NCBI RefSeq assembly: GCF_027706145.1 | Contig: NZ_JAQFWW010000002.1 | Coordinates: 620,001 to 684,000 of the forward strand | DNA length: 64,000 bases | Source: Bacillus changyiensis | Lineage (GTDB): Bacteria > Bacillota > Bacilli > Bacillales > Bacillaceae | Direction of reading: 5' to 3' | Shown: in pieces, positions 1 through 7,564 of the stretch | Layout: each line of letters opens with the position of its first letter | Position numbering within the stretch: position 1 is the stretch's first letter | Translations under genes and position numbers: made by a program | The notes under the pieces: generated by a model | The model's database searches: none | Seen by the model: the letters and a program-made list of their open reading frames with translations, nothing else | What the model was told of the DNA's origin: nothing

Positions 1-37
1 GACAATTTGTTATTTTCTACCGATAAAAACCTTTTTT

Positions 38-730
38 CTAGGATTCCAGTTCAACCAACTTCGGTATCGACCAGTCGATCGGCTCTTCATTGATTTGTTT
101 CAGGAATTGATTTGCCCTTGAAAATGGTCTACTACCAAAAAACCCGTTTCTCGCTGAAAAAGGGCTAGGGTGTGATGATTGAATGATAAAGTGCTTTGAG
201 ATATCAATTCTCTCTTTCTTCAGCTGAGCATGGCGCCCCCATAGAATAAAAACGACCGGCTTTTCTCGTTTGTTTAAAACATCAATCACACTGTCTGTTA
301 ACTGTTCCCAGCCTTTTCCCTTATGTGAATTTGCCTGTCCTCGTCTGACAGTCAAAACGGTGTTTAACAATAAGACTCCTTGTTGTGCCCAACTGACGAG
401 TGAGCCATGATTTGGAATTTCTGCTCCTATATCATCGTGCAACTCGATAAAAATATTTTTTAAGGATGGCGGTGGATTTACTCCCGGCTTGACAGAAAAA
501 CTTAAACCATGTGCTTGTCCAGGCCCATGATACGGATCCTGCCCCAAAATCACCACTTTAACCTGATCATAGGAAGTATAATGTAACGCATTATAAATAT
601 CGTTTGGCTCAGGATAAATCGTATGCTCCCGGTACTCCTTTTTCAACATTTCCCTTAATTCTTGATAATAGGGCTTATCAAATTCATCTTGTAGCTGTTC
701 CCACCAGCTGTCATTCAATATTTGTTTCAA
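38..730 (-). CDS. ung: Uracil-DNA glycosylase
   Basis: Family 1 uracil-DNA glycosylase removes uracil from DNA at the start of base excision repair in the cytoplasm. The 230-residue product has the water-activating motif GQDPYHG near residues 63-69 and the C-terminal HPSPFSA loop carrying the catalytic His, and its length is normal for the family. The start is TTG, chosen because AGGAGG lies 8 bases upstream. It lies 12 bases downstream of ywdF on the same strand, so the two are probably cotranscribed, as in B. subtilis. Only 37 bases of downstream sequence are in the window and no terminator is visible there. Confidence 0.97.
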   Translation of the reverse strand: MKQILNDSWWEQLQDEFDKPYYQELREMLKKEYREHTIYPEPNDIYNALHYTSYDQVKVVILGQDPYHGPGQAHGLSFSVKPGVNPPPSLKNIFIELHDDIGAEIPNHGSLVSWAQQGVLLLNTVLTVRRGQANSHKGKGWEQLTDSVIDVLNKREKPVVFILWGRHAQLKKERIDISKHFIIQSSHPSPFSARNGFFGSRPFSRANQFLKQINEEPIDWSIPKLVELES

Positions 731-742
731 TGGTTTAACCTC

Positions 743-1555
743 CTAAAAAGTTACGTTACTAAACCTTGAGATAACAGGTTTGCCGTCCCAGACAATCTCA
801 CTAACAGCTTGTCTTTTTTTTAATTCTGGTTCATCAAGAAGTGTAAAAAAATTTTCCGCAGGCAAACTGCCAAGCTGATGCTTTTCAGAGAGAATATCTA
901 AATAATACTGTCGCTTTTTACCGAGATGGCTAGATTGGTTGTCTCCCTGATTTGAAAACGCATAGATGACACTTGCCACAGGCACTCTTTTCACTTGAAA
1001 ACTCGCTGCTGTTCGCAGAAAAAAGTCCCAATCCCAATAATGATGGACACCGGGATCAAAATAGCCGATATCTTGATGAAGCGAGCGTTTATACATACTT
1101 CCAGAAGGAATAAATGTAGAAAACCTTCGCATCTCTTCCAAATGGAGCGCATAAGCAAAAAGACGCCGACTTATCGGAATTCGCGTCTCATCTTTTATGT
1201 TAAAAGACACGATTTCTGCATCTGAATAAACGAGATCAGCCGTCTTCATTGCCTTTGCCATTCTTTCCATATGACAGGGCGTAAAGAAATCATCATCATC
1301 ACTGAGCATGATAACATCTCCAGTTGCTTCTTTCACCCCTATATTTCTCGCTTTAACATGCTTGACATTTTCAGCTAGATCGATCACTTTAATCGGAAGA
1401 TCTGAATAAAGCCACTGTACAGAGTCGATTCTTTCACCAGCATCATTGACAATAATGACTTCGAATGGCTTAATAGATTGGTTGACAATAGATTCGAGCA
1501 ATTCACATAAAGCAGGGATTCTGTTATGCGTTACAATGACAATAGATATTCTCAC
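743..1555 (-). CDS. ywdF: GT2-family glycosyltransferase YwdF
   Basis: Family 2 (GT-A fold) glycosyltransferase of unknown acceptor. The N-terminus RISIVIVTHNR is the nucleotide-sugar binding strand, and LSDDDDFF about 90 residues in supplies the metal-binding acidic motif. I place the start at a GTG with GGAG 11 bases upstream; the open frame extends to 1603 but those 16 codons have no ribosome binding site and do not resemble the family start. There are no membrane segments, so it is probably cytoplasmic or peripheral. It sits 12 bases upstream of ung, the B. subtilis arrangement. Substrate and role cannot be read from the sequence; a wall or surface glycan role is only an inference. Confidence 0.85.
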   Translation of the reverse strand: MRISIVIVTHNRIPALCELLESIVNQSIKPFEVIIVNDAGERIDSVQWLYSDLPIKVIDLAENVKHVKARNIGVKEATGDVIMLSDDDDFFTPCHMERMAKAMKTADLVYSDAEIVSFNIKDETRIPISRRLFAYALHLEEMRRFSTFIPSGSMYKRSLHQDIGYFDPGVHHYWDWDFFLRTAASFQVKRVPVASVIYAFSNQGDNQSSHLGKKRQYYLDILSEKHQLGSLPAENFFTLLDEPELKKRQAVSEIVWDGKPVISRFSNVTF

Positions 1556-1646
1556 GAATGAAGTAGCTCCTTTTTTTAAAACTCTTTTTCTATTATAAAA
1601 CATAAAATATTCATTTTAACATGAACAAAAGTCCGATATTCTTGAT

Positions 1647-1675
1647 TTGTGATCTATTAAAAACCTGACTATAAT
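1647..1675 (+). promoter_or_regulatory. Predicted sigma-A promoter of pdxK
   Basis: TTGTGA and TATAAT are separated by 17 bases and end 56 bases before the pdxK start codon. The -10 is a perfect match and the -35 matches 4 of 6. There is no other good -10 in this intergenic region. Confidence 0.5.
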
Positions 1676-1731
1676 AAATACTAACCACTCTATAGGATGG
1701 AATTGATTATCATTTGGAGGCTTGACTTAAC

Positions 1732-2541
1732 ATGACAATGCACAAAGCACTAACAATTGCCGGCTCTGATTCAAGTGGAGGTGCCGGTATTCAGGCAGAT
1801 TTGAAAACATTCCAAGAAAAAAACGTTTACGGGATGACAGCTCTAACGGTTATTGTTGCTATGGATCCCACTAACAACTGGAATCATCAAGTTTTCCCCG
1901 TTGAAAAGGATATTTTACGTTCACAGCTTCAAACCATTGTAGAAGGTATTGGTGTTGATGCGATGAAAACAGGTATGCTTCCAACTGTTGAGATCATCGA
2001 AATCGCAGCTGAAACCATTAAAGACCACCATATGAAAAATGTTGTGATTGATCCAGTCATGGTATGTAAAGGTGCAAATGAGGTACTTTATCCGGAACAT
2101 GCGAAAGCATTGCGTGAACTTCTGACCCCGCTTGCAACAGTGATTACACCAAACCTTTTTGAAGCTGGACAACTTAGCGGTCTTGGAGAGATTAAAACCG
2201 TTGAACAAATGAAAGAAGCCGCTAAATTAATTCATCATCTTGGTGCTAAACACGTCCTGATTACAGGCGGAGGAAGACTAGCACATGAAAAAGCTGTCGA
2301 TGTTCTGTACGATGGTCAAGAAACCGAAGTCATTGAAGGAGATCGGATTGAGACACCTTACACACATGGAGCAGGCTGCACTTATTCCGCAGCGATCACA
2401 GCTGAACTTGCGAAAGGTTCCAGTGTAAAAGAAGCGATTTATTCTGCTAAGGAATTTATTACAGCAGCTATTCGCGAATCGTTTAAGTTAAATCAATTTG
2501 TTGGACCGACAAAACATTCTGCCCTCCGTTTTAGCAAATAA
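1732..2541 (+). CDS. pdxK: Pyridoxine / hydroxymethylpyrimidine kinase
   Basis: Ribokinase-fold kinase that phosphorylates pyridoxine/pyridoxal and, in relatives, hydroxymethylpyrimidine, so it feeds B6 or thiamine salvage. The 269 residues start with TIAGSDSSGGAGIQADLKTF, typical of the ThiD/PdxK family. They carry the TPN strand (residues 139-141) and the C-terminal anion hole THGAGC with the catalytic Asp position replaced by Cys-Thr context, as in B. subtilis PdxK. The ribosome binding site GGAGG is well placed upstream of ATG. The gene is monocistronic between a divergent ywdF and a convergent ywdA. PdxK rather than canonical ThiD is preferred because of position next to ywdA-sacA. Confidence 0.9.
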   Translation: MTMHKALTIAGSDSSGGAGIQADLKTFQEKNVYGMTALTVIVAMDPTNNWNHQVFPVEKDILRSQLQTIVEGIGVDAMKTGMLPTVEIIEIAAETIKDHHMKNVVIDPVMVCKGANEVLYPEHAKALRELLTPLATVITPNLFEAGQLSGLGEIKTVEQMKEAAKLIHHLGAKHVLITGGGRLAHEKAVDVLYDGQETEVIEGDRIETPYTHGAGCTYSAAITAELAKGSSVKEAIYSAKEFITAAIRESFKLNQFVGPTKHSALRFSK

Positions 2542-2547
2542 AAAAAT

Positions 2548-2576
2548 GACCCCTTTTTCGAAGAAAGGGGTCTTAT
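2548..2576. terminator. Convergent intrinsic terminator pdxK/ywdA
   Basis: A 10-base stem GACCCCTTTT/GAAAGGGGTC-type hairpin is followed by a T-rich tract on the plus strand and preceded by an A-run, so it can stop transcription from both sides. Confidence 0.8.
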
Positions 2577-2583
2577 CTTAAAT

Positions 2584-2850
2584 CTAACTGTCTTCACGTT
2601 TTATATTTCTAGCCGATGTTCTTAAAAACGCCTCAATCGCCTTAACAAACAGAGCATATTCTTTCATTTGTTGATAGGTGCTTGACAGTTTTTCTTTGAC
2701 TTTTTCATCATCCAGAATTGTTTTCTCTTTATCACTGACGAGCTTTTGCACTTGAAGGAGCAAATAATTATATTCTTCTCTCGTATCCTCGATATGATCT
2801 GCAATTTTTTTCAACCGTATGGCTGTCAAATTCTGTTGTTTTTGATCCAA
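2584..2850 (-). CDS. ywdA: Small coiled-coil protein YwdA
   Basis: An 88-residue charged protein with no signal or membrane segment and heptad-like Leu/Lys/Glu spacing, so probably a short helical cytoplasmic protein. The start is placed at a TTG preceded by AAAGGGG with an 8-base spacing; the frame opens 15 codons earlier but with no binding site. Position directly downstream of sacA matches B. subtilis ywdA, which is of similar length and has no known function. It may be the last gene of the sacPA transcript, as the gap to sacA is 79 bases with no clear terminator. Confidence 0.7.
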   Translation of the reverse strand: MDQKQQNLTAIRLKKIADHIEDTREEYNYLLLQVQKLVSDKEKTILDDEKVKEKLSSTYQQMKEYALFVKAIEAFLRTSARNIKREDS

Positions 2851-2929
2851 GAAAACAACCCCTTTACAACTGCACAGTCTCTCTATAAGTAGCATATCAT
2901 AATGGGATTGTAACAGGAAATCATCGTGC

Positions 2930-4363
2930 TTATTTCATTGTCCAAGAGGTCATATTCAATGATAGACTTTTTCTGCTACTGATCAACACGTCATTATTTC
3001 CCGGGTAAGGAAAATAGCGAGCTGTAAATACTTCTTCTCCATCGTTTACAAACATCTCAATTGAAGAAGCGTCTAAAAAGATGTCTAACTCTCTAAGTTC
3101 ACCAATCTTGCAATGCCTTGATTCCACGCGTTCATCAAGATAACTGTTTCTTTCCAAAGTCAGGACACCATCTTCTTTCCTATAGATAAGCCGGGCTGCT
3201 CCTCTAAAGGATAGCTCAAATCCTTCTTCTACCTTTAGTGAACTAAGGAAAAGTTCAGTTTTCTCATGGTCGATATTTAGTTTTTCGGCAGCTTGACTGA
3301 GTGAAATCTCAAAGTTTTGTTCATTTTTCCGTAATGTTCTAAGCTCCTGAACCGGTTTTTGAATCAACTTATCATTCTGTAAGGTTAATTCCCTTGGCAA
3401 TGTCATGCAATGCACCCAGTGATTCGGGATTGTCGGATGACTTTCTTCACCCTGGTCAGGAACACCCATCCAGGCAAATAAAATTCTTCTGCCTGATTCG
3501 TCCTCTGTCGTCTGTGGTGCATAAAAATCAAAACCACGGTCAAGTTCTTCAAATTCTCCATGTTTATATTCCGGTTTTTGTTCGTCTAACTGACCAACAA
3601 AATAACCTGACTGATAAACATTTTGATAACGGAAACCTTCAGCTTTTAATCCTTGAGGGCAGACAATCAAGACATCTTTTCCCCCAAGTGGCATCATATC
3701 TGGACATTCCCACATATAACCGAACTCACCAAGTGAACCTTTGTTTGAGCCGGCCATATCGCCAAGAAACGTCCAGTCTTCTAAGTTTTCAGAAGTAAAC
3801 AATACCGCTCTGCCTTCCAAACGTTCGGTCTGCGCCCCAACTACCATATACCAGCGGCCGTCTTTTTGCCACACTTTTGGATCGCGGAAATGAGGCGTGT
3901 ATCCCTCAGGAAGTCTCGCGACAACACCCTTCTTTTCAAACGAGATACTGTCTTTTGAGACAGCAAGGCATTGATAAGTTTCCCTATTTCCCTCAGCATC
4001 TTTCACATTCCCTGTATAGAAAACGTGAAGCTGATCATTGTCAGCGATGGCACTTCCTGAGTAACATCCATTTTTATCAAACCAATCGCTTGGCGTGAGA
4101 GCGATCTCCTCATGTTGCCAATGGACAAGGTCTTCTGAGGAGTAATGTCCCCAGAATTTTGACCCGTGTCCAGTTTTAAAAGGCAACCATTGATAGAAGA
4201 GGTGATAGACCCCTTTCCACTGAATGAAACCATTTGGATCATTCAGCAGACCGACAGGAGGCATAATGTGATAATGCAATCTATAAGGGTCACGGTTGAC
4301 AATCTCTTGATATTCCTTAACCCGATCGACTGCTTGCTTGCGAAGTTCCTGATCTTTACTCAT
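2930..4363 (-). CDS. sacA: Sucrose-6-phosphate hydrolase
   Basis: Glycoside hydrolase family 32 enzyme that splits sucrose-6-phosphate, delivered by the SacP phosphotransferase, into glucose-6-phosphate and fructose in the cytoplasm. The 477-residue product has the nucleophile motif LLNDPNG (about residue 39), the FRDPK motif stabilising the transition state and the WECPD acid/base motif. The C-terminal 130 residues form the usual beta-sandwich. There is no signal peptide, which separates it from secreted levanases. Its start lies 16 bases after the sacP stop with GGAGGG upstream, so it is translated from the sacPA transcript. Confidence 0.96.
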   Translation of the reverse strand: MSKDQELRKQAVDRVKEYQEIVNRDPYRLHYHIMPPVGLLNDPNGFIQWKGVYHLFYQWLPFKTGHGSKFWGHYSSEDLVHWQHEEIALTPSDWFDKNGCYSGSAIADNDQLHVFYTGNVKDAEGNRETYQCLAVSKDSISFEKKGVVARLPEGYTPHFRDPKVWQKDGRWYMVVGAQTERLEGRAVLFTSENLEDWTFLGDMAGSNKGSLGEFGYMWECPDMMPLGGKDVLIVCPQGLKAEGFRYQNVYQSGYFVGQLDEQKPEYKHGEFEELDRGFDFYAPQTTEDESGRRILFAWMGVPDQGEESHPTIPNHWVHCMTLPRELTLQNDKLIQKPVQELRTLRKNEQNFEISLSQAAEKLNIDHEKTELFLSSLKVEEGFELSFRGAARLIYRKEDGVLTLERNSYLDERVESRHCKIGELRELDIFLDASSIEMFVNDGEEVFTARYFPYPGNNDVLISSRKSLSLNMTSWTMK

Positions 4364-4379
4364 TCGTTCAAACCCTCCA

Positions 4380-5762
4380 TTAGCTCTTTTTCTCGTCTTC
4401 TTTAATGCCTAAGAAAAAGGCTGTGACAAAGGCAACTGAAACCGCGATCACCATTCCGATAAGATAATTGATAAGATTGGCGTTTCCAAGTGGTGCAGCG
4501 ATCGCAATCATCGGAATTCCTGTCAAACCGTAAGCATTTGCAGCGACATTCATAAAGACAACATATGCAGCACCTAATGCACCACCGACCATTGCACCGA
4601 TAAACGGTTTGCGGTAACGAAGATTCACACCGAAGATAACGGGTTCAGTAATGCCAAGGAATGCTGAGAATGCAGCAGGTAACGCAATTTCTTTTGTTTT
4701 TGCACGTTTCGCCATAAAGAATACGGCTAGTCCAGCTCCACCTTGCGCAACATTGGCCATTGACCAGATTGGCAGCAAGTAGTTTTTTCCAATATCAGCA
4801 AGGAGCCCAGCCTCAATTGCATGGAAGCTATGATGAACCCCAGTTAAAACGATTAAGGAGTAGGTGCCTCCAAAGACAAGTCCAGCGACAGGTCCAGCAA
4901 ATTCATATACATTTGTTAAAGCGGTTGAGATCCCTGTACCAAGCATTCTACCTAAAGGACCAATTGCAATAAACGCGATAAATCCACTTGAAATAATCGT
5001 AACAAACGGTGTTACTAACAGGTCGATTGCATTTGGAACAATCTTTCTGACACCTTTTTCGATTTTACTCATGACATATACAGCAAGTAAAATTGGAATA
5101 ACTGTACCTTGATAACCAAGCATTTCAAGTTTAAGACCGAATAAATCCATCACACCTGGTGTTCCTTCTGCCAATCCCCACGGATTAAACAAACTTGGGT
5201 GAATTAAAATTCCACCGAGAACAGCACCTAAATAAGGATTGCTACCAAACTCTTTTGCAGCACTGACACCAATTAAGATCGGCAGGATAATAAATGCAGA
5301 ACTTGAGAACATGTCGAGCATTTTATACAGTGCCGTCTCAGGATCAACCCAGTTAAACGCCTTCATCATTCCTAAAAGACCCATTAATAAACCGCTTGCA
5401 ACAATCGCCGGGATAATCGGCACAAATATGTTTGACAACGTTTTCGCAAATCGGGCCAACGGATTCATTTTTTGTTTTGCAGCTTCACTGTGTTGAACTG
5501 TTTCTTTTTGATCGAGATCCAGTTCTTTCGCAAACTCTGCATACACTTTATTGACTAACCCAGTCCCAAAAATAATTTGGTATTGACCAGAGCTGGAAAA
5601 AGCTCCTTTTACTCCATCAAGCTCTTCAACCTGTTCTTGGTCGATTTTTGTTTCATCGTTTATAACTAAACGCAACCTTGTTGCACAATGTGCAGCGCTA
5701 ACAATATTATCTTCTCCGCCAAGAAGCTCAATGAGACGTACAGCGATTTCTTTGTGATTCAT
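4380..5762 (-). CDS. sacP: Sucrose-specific PTS enzyme IIBC
   Basis: Membrane permease that takes up sucrose and phosphorylates it. The N-terminal EIIB domain (about residues 1-90) carries the phosphorylated Cys26 in AAHCATRLRL; the remaining 370 residues are an EIIC domain with about ten membrane segments and the GITEPVIFGVN motif. There is no EIIA domain, so it must borrow EIIA from a glucose-type permease, as the B. subtilis protein does. The 460-residue length is normal. It is the first gene of sacPA and lies behind a SacT-controlled terminator and a cre-overlapped promoter. Confidence 0.96.
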   Translation of the reverse strand: MNHKEIAVRLIELLGGEDNIVSAAHCATRLRLVINDETKIDQEQVEELDGVKGAFSSSGQYQIIFGTGLVNKVYAEFAKELDLDQKETVQHSEAAKQKMNPLARFAKTLSNIFVPIIPAIVASGLLMGLLGMMKAFNWVDPETALYKMLDMFSSSAFIILPILIGVSAAKEFGSNPYLGAVLGGILIHPSLFNPWGLAEGTPGVMDLFGLKLEMLGYQGTVIPILLAVYVMSKIEKGVRKIVPNAIDLLVTPFVTIISSGFIAFIAIGPLGRMLGTGISTALTNVYEFAGPVAGLVFGGTYSLIVLTGVHHSFHAIEAGLLADIGKNYLLPIWSMANVAQGGAGLAVFFMAKRAKTKEIALPAAFSAFLGITEPVIFGVNLRYRKPFIGAMVGGALGAAYVVFMNVAANAYGLTGIPMIAIAAPLGNANLINYLIGMVIAVSVAFVTAFFLGIKEDEKKS

Positions 5763-5793
5763 GATGATTCCTCCTTTTTATTTAAAAGCAGAA

Positions 5794-5862
5794 AAGACCT
5801 AAAATTCACCAATGAATATGAGGATAAAGTTCCCCCACTCATTTAAGCAAATTTTAGGTCTT
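5794..5862 (-). terminator. Conditional terminator in the sacPA leader
   Basis: A perfect 13-base inverted repeat (AAGACCTAAAATT and its complement at 5794-5806 and 5850-5862) with a 43-base loop is followed on the minus strand by a T-rich tract before sacP. Its 5' arm is shared with the RAT site, so folding of one excludes the other, the classical SacT/SacY attenuator arrangement. Confidence 0.9.
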
Positions 5863-5885
5863 GCCTGCTCTACCAGTCACAATCC
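5848..5885 (-). promoter_or_regulatory. Ribonucleic antiterminator (RAT) for SacT
   Basis: Reading the minus strand, the leader contains GGATTGTGACTGGTAGAGCA followed by GGCAAGACCTAAAATTTGC. This closely matches the RAT sequences bound by SacT and SacY in B. subtilis. The distal half overlaps the 5' arm of the terminator. Binding of dimeric SacT CAT domains is expected to stabilise the RAT hairpin and allow readthrough into sacPA when sucrose is present. Confidence 0.9.
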
Positions 5886-5911
5886 CCGGTATTTAGTTTT
5901 AACACAAACTC

Positions 5912-5940
5912 ATTATATTATGTGTTAGCGCTTTCGTCAA
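5912..5940 (-). promoter_or_regulatory. sacPA promoter with overlapping cre site
   Basis: On the minus strand TTGACG and TATAAT are separated by exactly 17 bases. Inside the spacer and overlapping the -35, CGAAAGCGCTAACA (5923-5936) matches the CcpA-binding consensus TGWNANCGNTNWCA at all but the first base. This predicts catabolite repression of initiation on top of antitermination in the leader. Confidence 0.85.
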
Positions 5941-6013
5941 CCTTTTTTAAAAATTTGTTATTTCTCTATGAAGAATGTACTAAAAAAGCCTGAACACAGG
6001 AATATCAGCGGTA

Positions 6014-6838
6014 TTACAAATCGTTTAATCGCTGAATATGCAGCGTAATATAGCCAATCTCTGACTCTGGAAGATCAAGTTCATATTCAGTTTTTAAATA
6101 ATCAGCCAGTTCTACTCCACATCGATATGATATAGGATACTTTTGCTTTATAAAATAAAGCATGTCATCATCCATGACATGGAATGCTTCATTTGATTCA
6201 AACCGATTAATCGCATACCTTAAATGTGTCACAAGACGCTGATATGAAATGCTGTTTTCATCTATTTTTTGATCAAAAAAACGTTCGATTTTTTCAATCA
6301 GTTCTTTAATGATCGTTGTATATTTAAGGGTAGTATGCATATTTTCCGCATCCATTTTTGCGGTATGAATATGCAGTGCGATATACCCCGCTTCATCCTC
6401 AGGCAAATCTATATTTAATTTTTCTTTGACCAACTCTATGGCCCAAAGTCCAATCTCATACTCTTTTTTATAAAGCGCTTTTATTTCGTTTAATAATTTA
6501 TTTCGAACCGTTAAATCTTTTTGAATTCGTTCAATTGCAAATGATAAATGATCGACAAGGGCAATGTGAATATGATCACTTAACGGTGCGGACAGCTGTC
6601 CTTCCGCATAGCTGATAATCTCTTCAGCTACTTCAATATGCTTTTCTGGAAGTGTTTCAAGTATTTGTTTGAATTTCTCGTTTTCCTCATGGATGGTAAA
6701 AATTTTCTCGACTTTTTTTCTAATAATAGTGTCGTTTTTACCTTTTTGAAAAGCAATTCCCGGCCCCATGACAATTTTCTCTTGTCCATCCTCCTTTATA
6801 ATTGCTGCATTGTTATTTAATACCTTGTAGATTTTCAT
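6014..6838 (-). CDS. sacT: Sucrose operon antiterminator SacT
   Basis: BglG/SacY-family RNA-binding antiterminator. The N-terminal 55 residues are the co-antiterminator RNA-binding domain ([20 protein letters not shown], then [13 protein letters not shown]). PRD1 and PRD2 follow, each with conserved histidines in DHLSFA, ALHIHTA, THLRYAI and TLHIQRL contexts, phosphorylated by the PTS to set activity. The 274-residue length fits SacT. I start at the second ATG of the frame, three codons in, because GGGTGA lies just upstream. The target RAT is present 130 bases downstream in front of sacP. Confidence 0.93.
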   Translation of the reverse strand: MKIYKVLNNNAAIIKEDGQEKIVMGPGIAFQKGKNDTIIRKKVEKIFTIHEENEKFKQILETLPEKHIEVAEEIISYAEGQLSAPLSDHIHIALVDHLSFAIERIQKDLTVRNKLLNEIKALYKKEYEIGLWAIELVKEKLNIDLPEDEAGYIALHIHTAKMDAENMHTTLKYTTIIKELIEKIERFFDQKIDENSISYQRLVTHLRYAINRFESNEAFHVMDDDMLYFIKQKYPISYRCGVELADYLKTEYELDLPESEIGYITLHIQRLNDL

Positions 6839-6888
6839 CGCTGTCACCCACTTCCCATTATGAGTGGGATTTTACATGGTTTGTTCAC

Positions 6889-7155
6889 TTATGTAAAGTC
6901 TGGCCCAGCCCTTGCCCATTTTAGTAATCGTTTGAACCTCATTGTATCCCTTTCTTTCTTTGGTAAAATACATGCTTGTCTATTCTGTTCTAATCGTTTT
7001 TTCTTACTCCCTCCAAACTCCAGTAATCCACCAAAATAGAGATTTGCTTTTTTGGATAAACAGCTCAGCATGTTGATCTGCCTTTGTCTAACAGGCATGA
7101 CATAATGAAGCAGTACAATTACCCACAGTTTCATAAAAGCTAGAAAACTTTCCAT
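6889..7155 (-). CDS. ywcI: Small YwcI-like protein
   Basis: An 88-residue product with a hydrophobic N-terminal stretch (about residues 3-22) and a very basic C-terminal half. The ribosome binding site GGAGGG is 6-7 bases before the ATG, which is why I accept it as a real gene despite its size. It lies between sacT and vpr on the minus strand, exactly where B. subtilis has ywcI, a small gene of unknown function. It may be cotranscribed with sacT, 50 bases downstream. The assignment is by position and general character; no function is claimed. Confidence 0.6.
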   Translation of the reverse strand: MESFLAFMKLWVIVLLHYVMPVRQRQINMLSCLSKKANLYFGGLLEFGGSKKKRLEQNRQACILPKKERDTMRFKRLLKWARAGPDFT

Positions 7156-7293
7156 ATAAATCCCTCCATTTTTTCTAGTTTCTCTATTAACTTCAGACTC
7201 TATCTTAACTTGGAAAACTAGAATTGTTTGTCATAATCTGGGTGAAAAATTGTTCTAGTTTTTAGAAGTTTTGTTGAAAACTGAAGGATATGC

Positions 7294-7445
7294 TTATTCA
7301 CAGCTTATCCTAAGGATAAACACATGTTACCCACAGTAGATATCCACATATCCACATAACAGTTCAATATTTAGTGTTCGAACACATATTCCTCACAATA
7401 TGTATACACAACTTTATTCACTTATACACAATTAACTGTGCACAA
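7294..7445 (+). promoter_or_regulatory. DnaA-box cluster in the ywcI-vpr intergenic region
   Basis: Two perfect TTATNCACA boxes (7294-7302 and 7422-7430) flank five further boxes with one mismatch (7327-7335, 7340-7348, 7348-7356, 7402-7410, 7414-7422), all in the same orientation. One opposed one-mismatch box lies at 7437-7445. The region is AT-rich and also holds the palindrome TTATCCTAAGGATAA at 7305-7319. In B. subtilis the ywcI-vpr gap is a known chromosomal DnaA-binding cluster outside oriC, so the location agrees. It occupies most of the 409-base gap between the two genes; no clear vpr promoter was resolved in it. Confidence 0.8.
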
Positions 7446-7564
7446 AAAACATTTCACACTAATTTTTTGAAAAACTTTAGAGGATTTTGCGAAAAATAAT
7501 AGAATATTTAAAATGTTCCAAATCTACATTTATTTCTGCATATTTACTAAAGGAGGAAAATCTA

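Noticed and set aside
6848-6868. Small hairpin CCCACT/AGTGGG overlapping the sacT ribosome binding site
   Set aside because: Six base pairs only and no RAT-like sequence; no regulatory claim is justified.
7305-7319. Palindrome TTATCCTAAGGATAA within the DnaA-box cluster
   Set aside because: Could be a separate operator, but it is short, AT-rich and lies among DnaA boxes, so I do not call it a distinct site.
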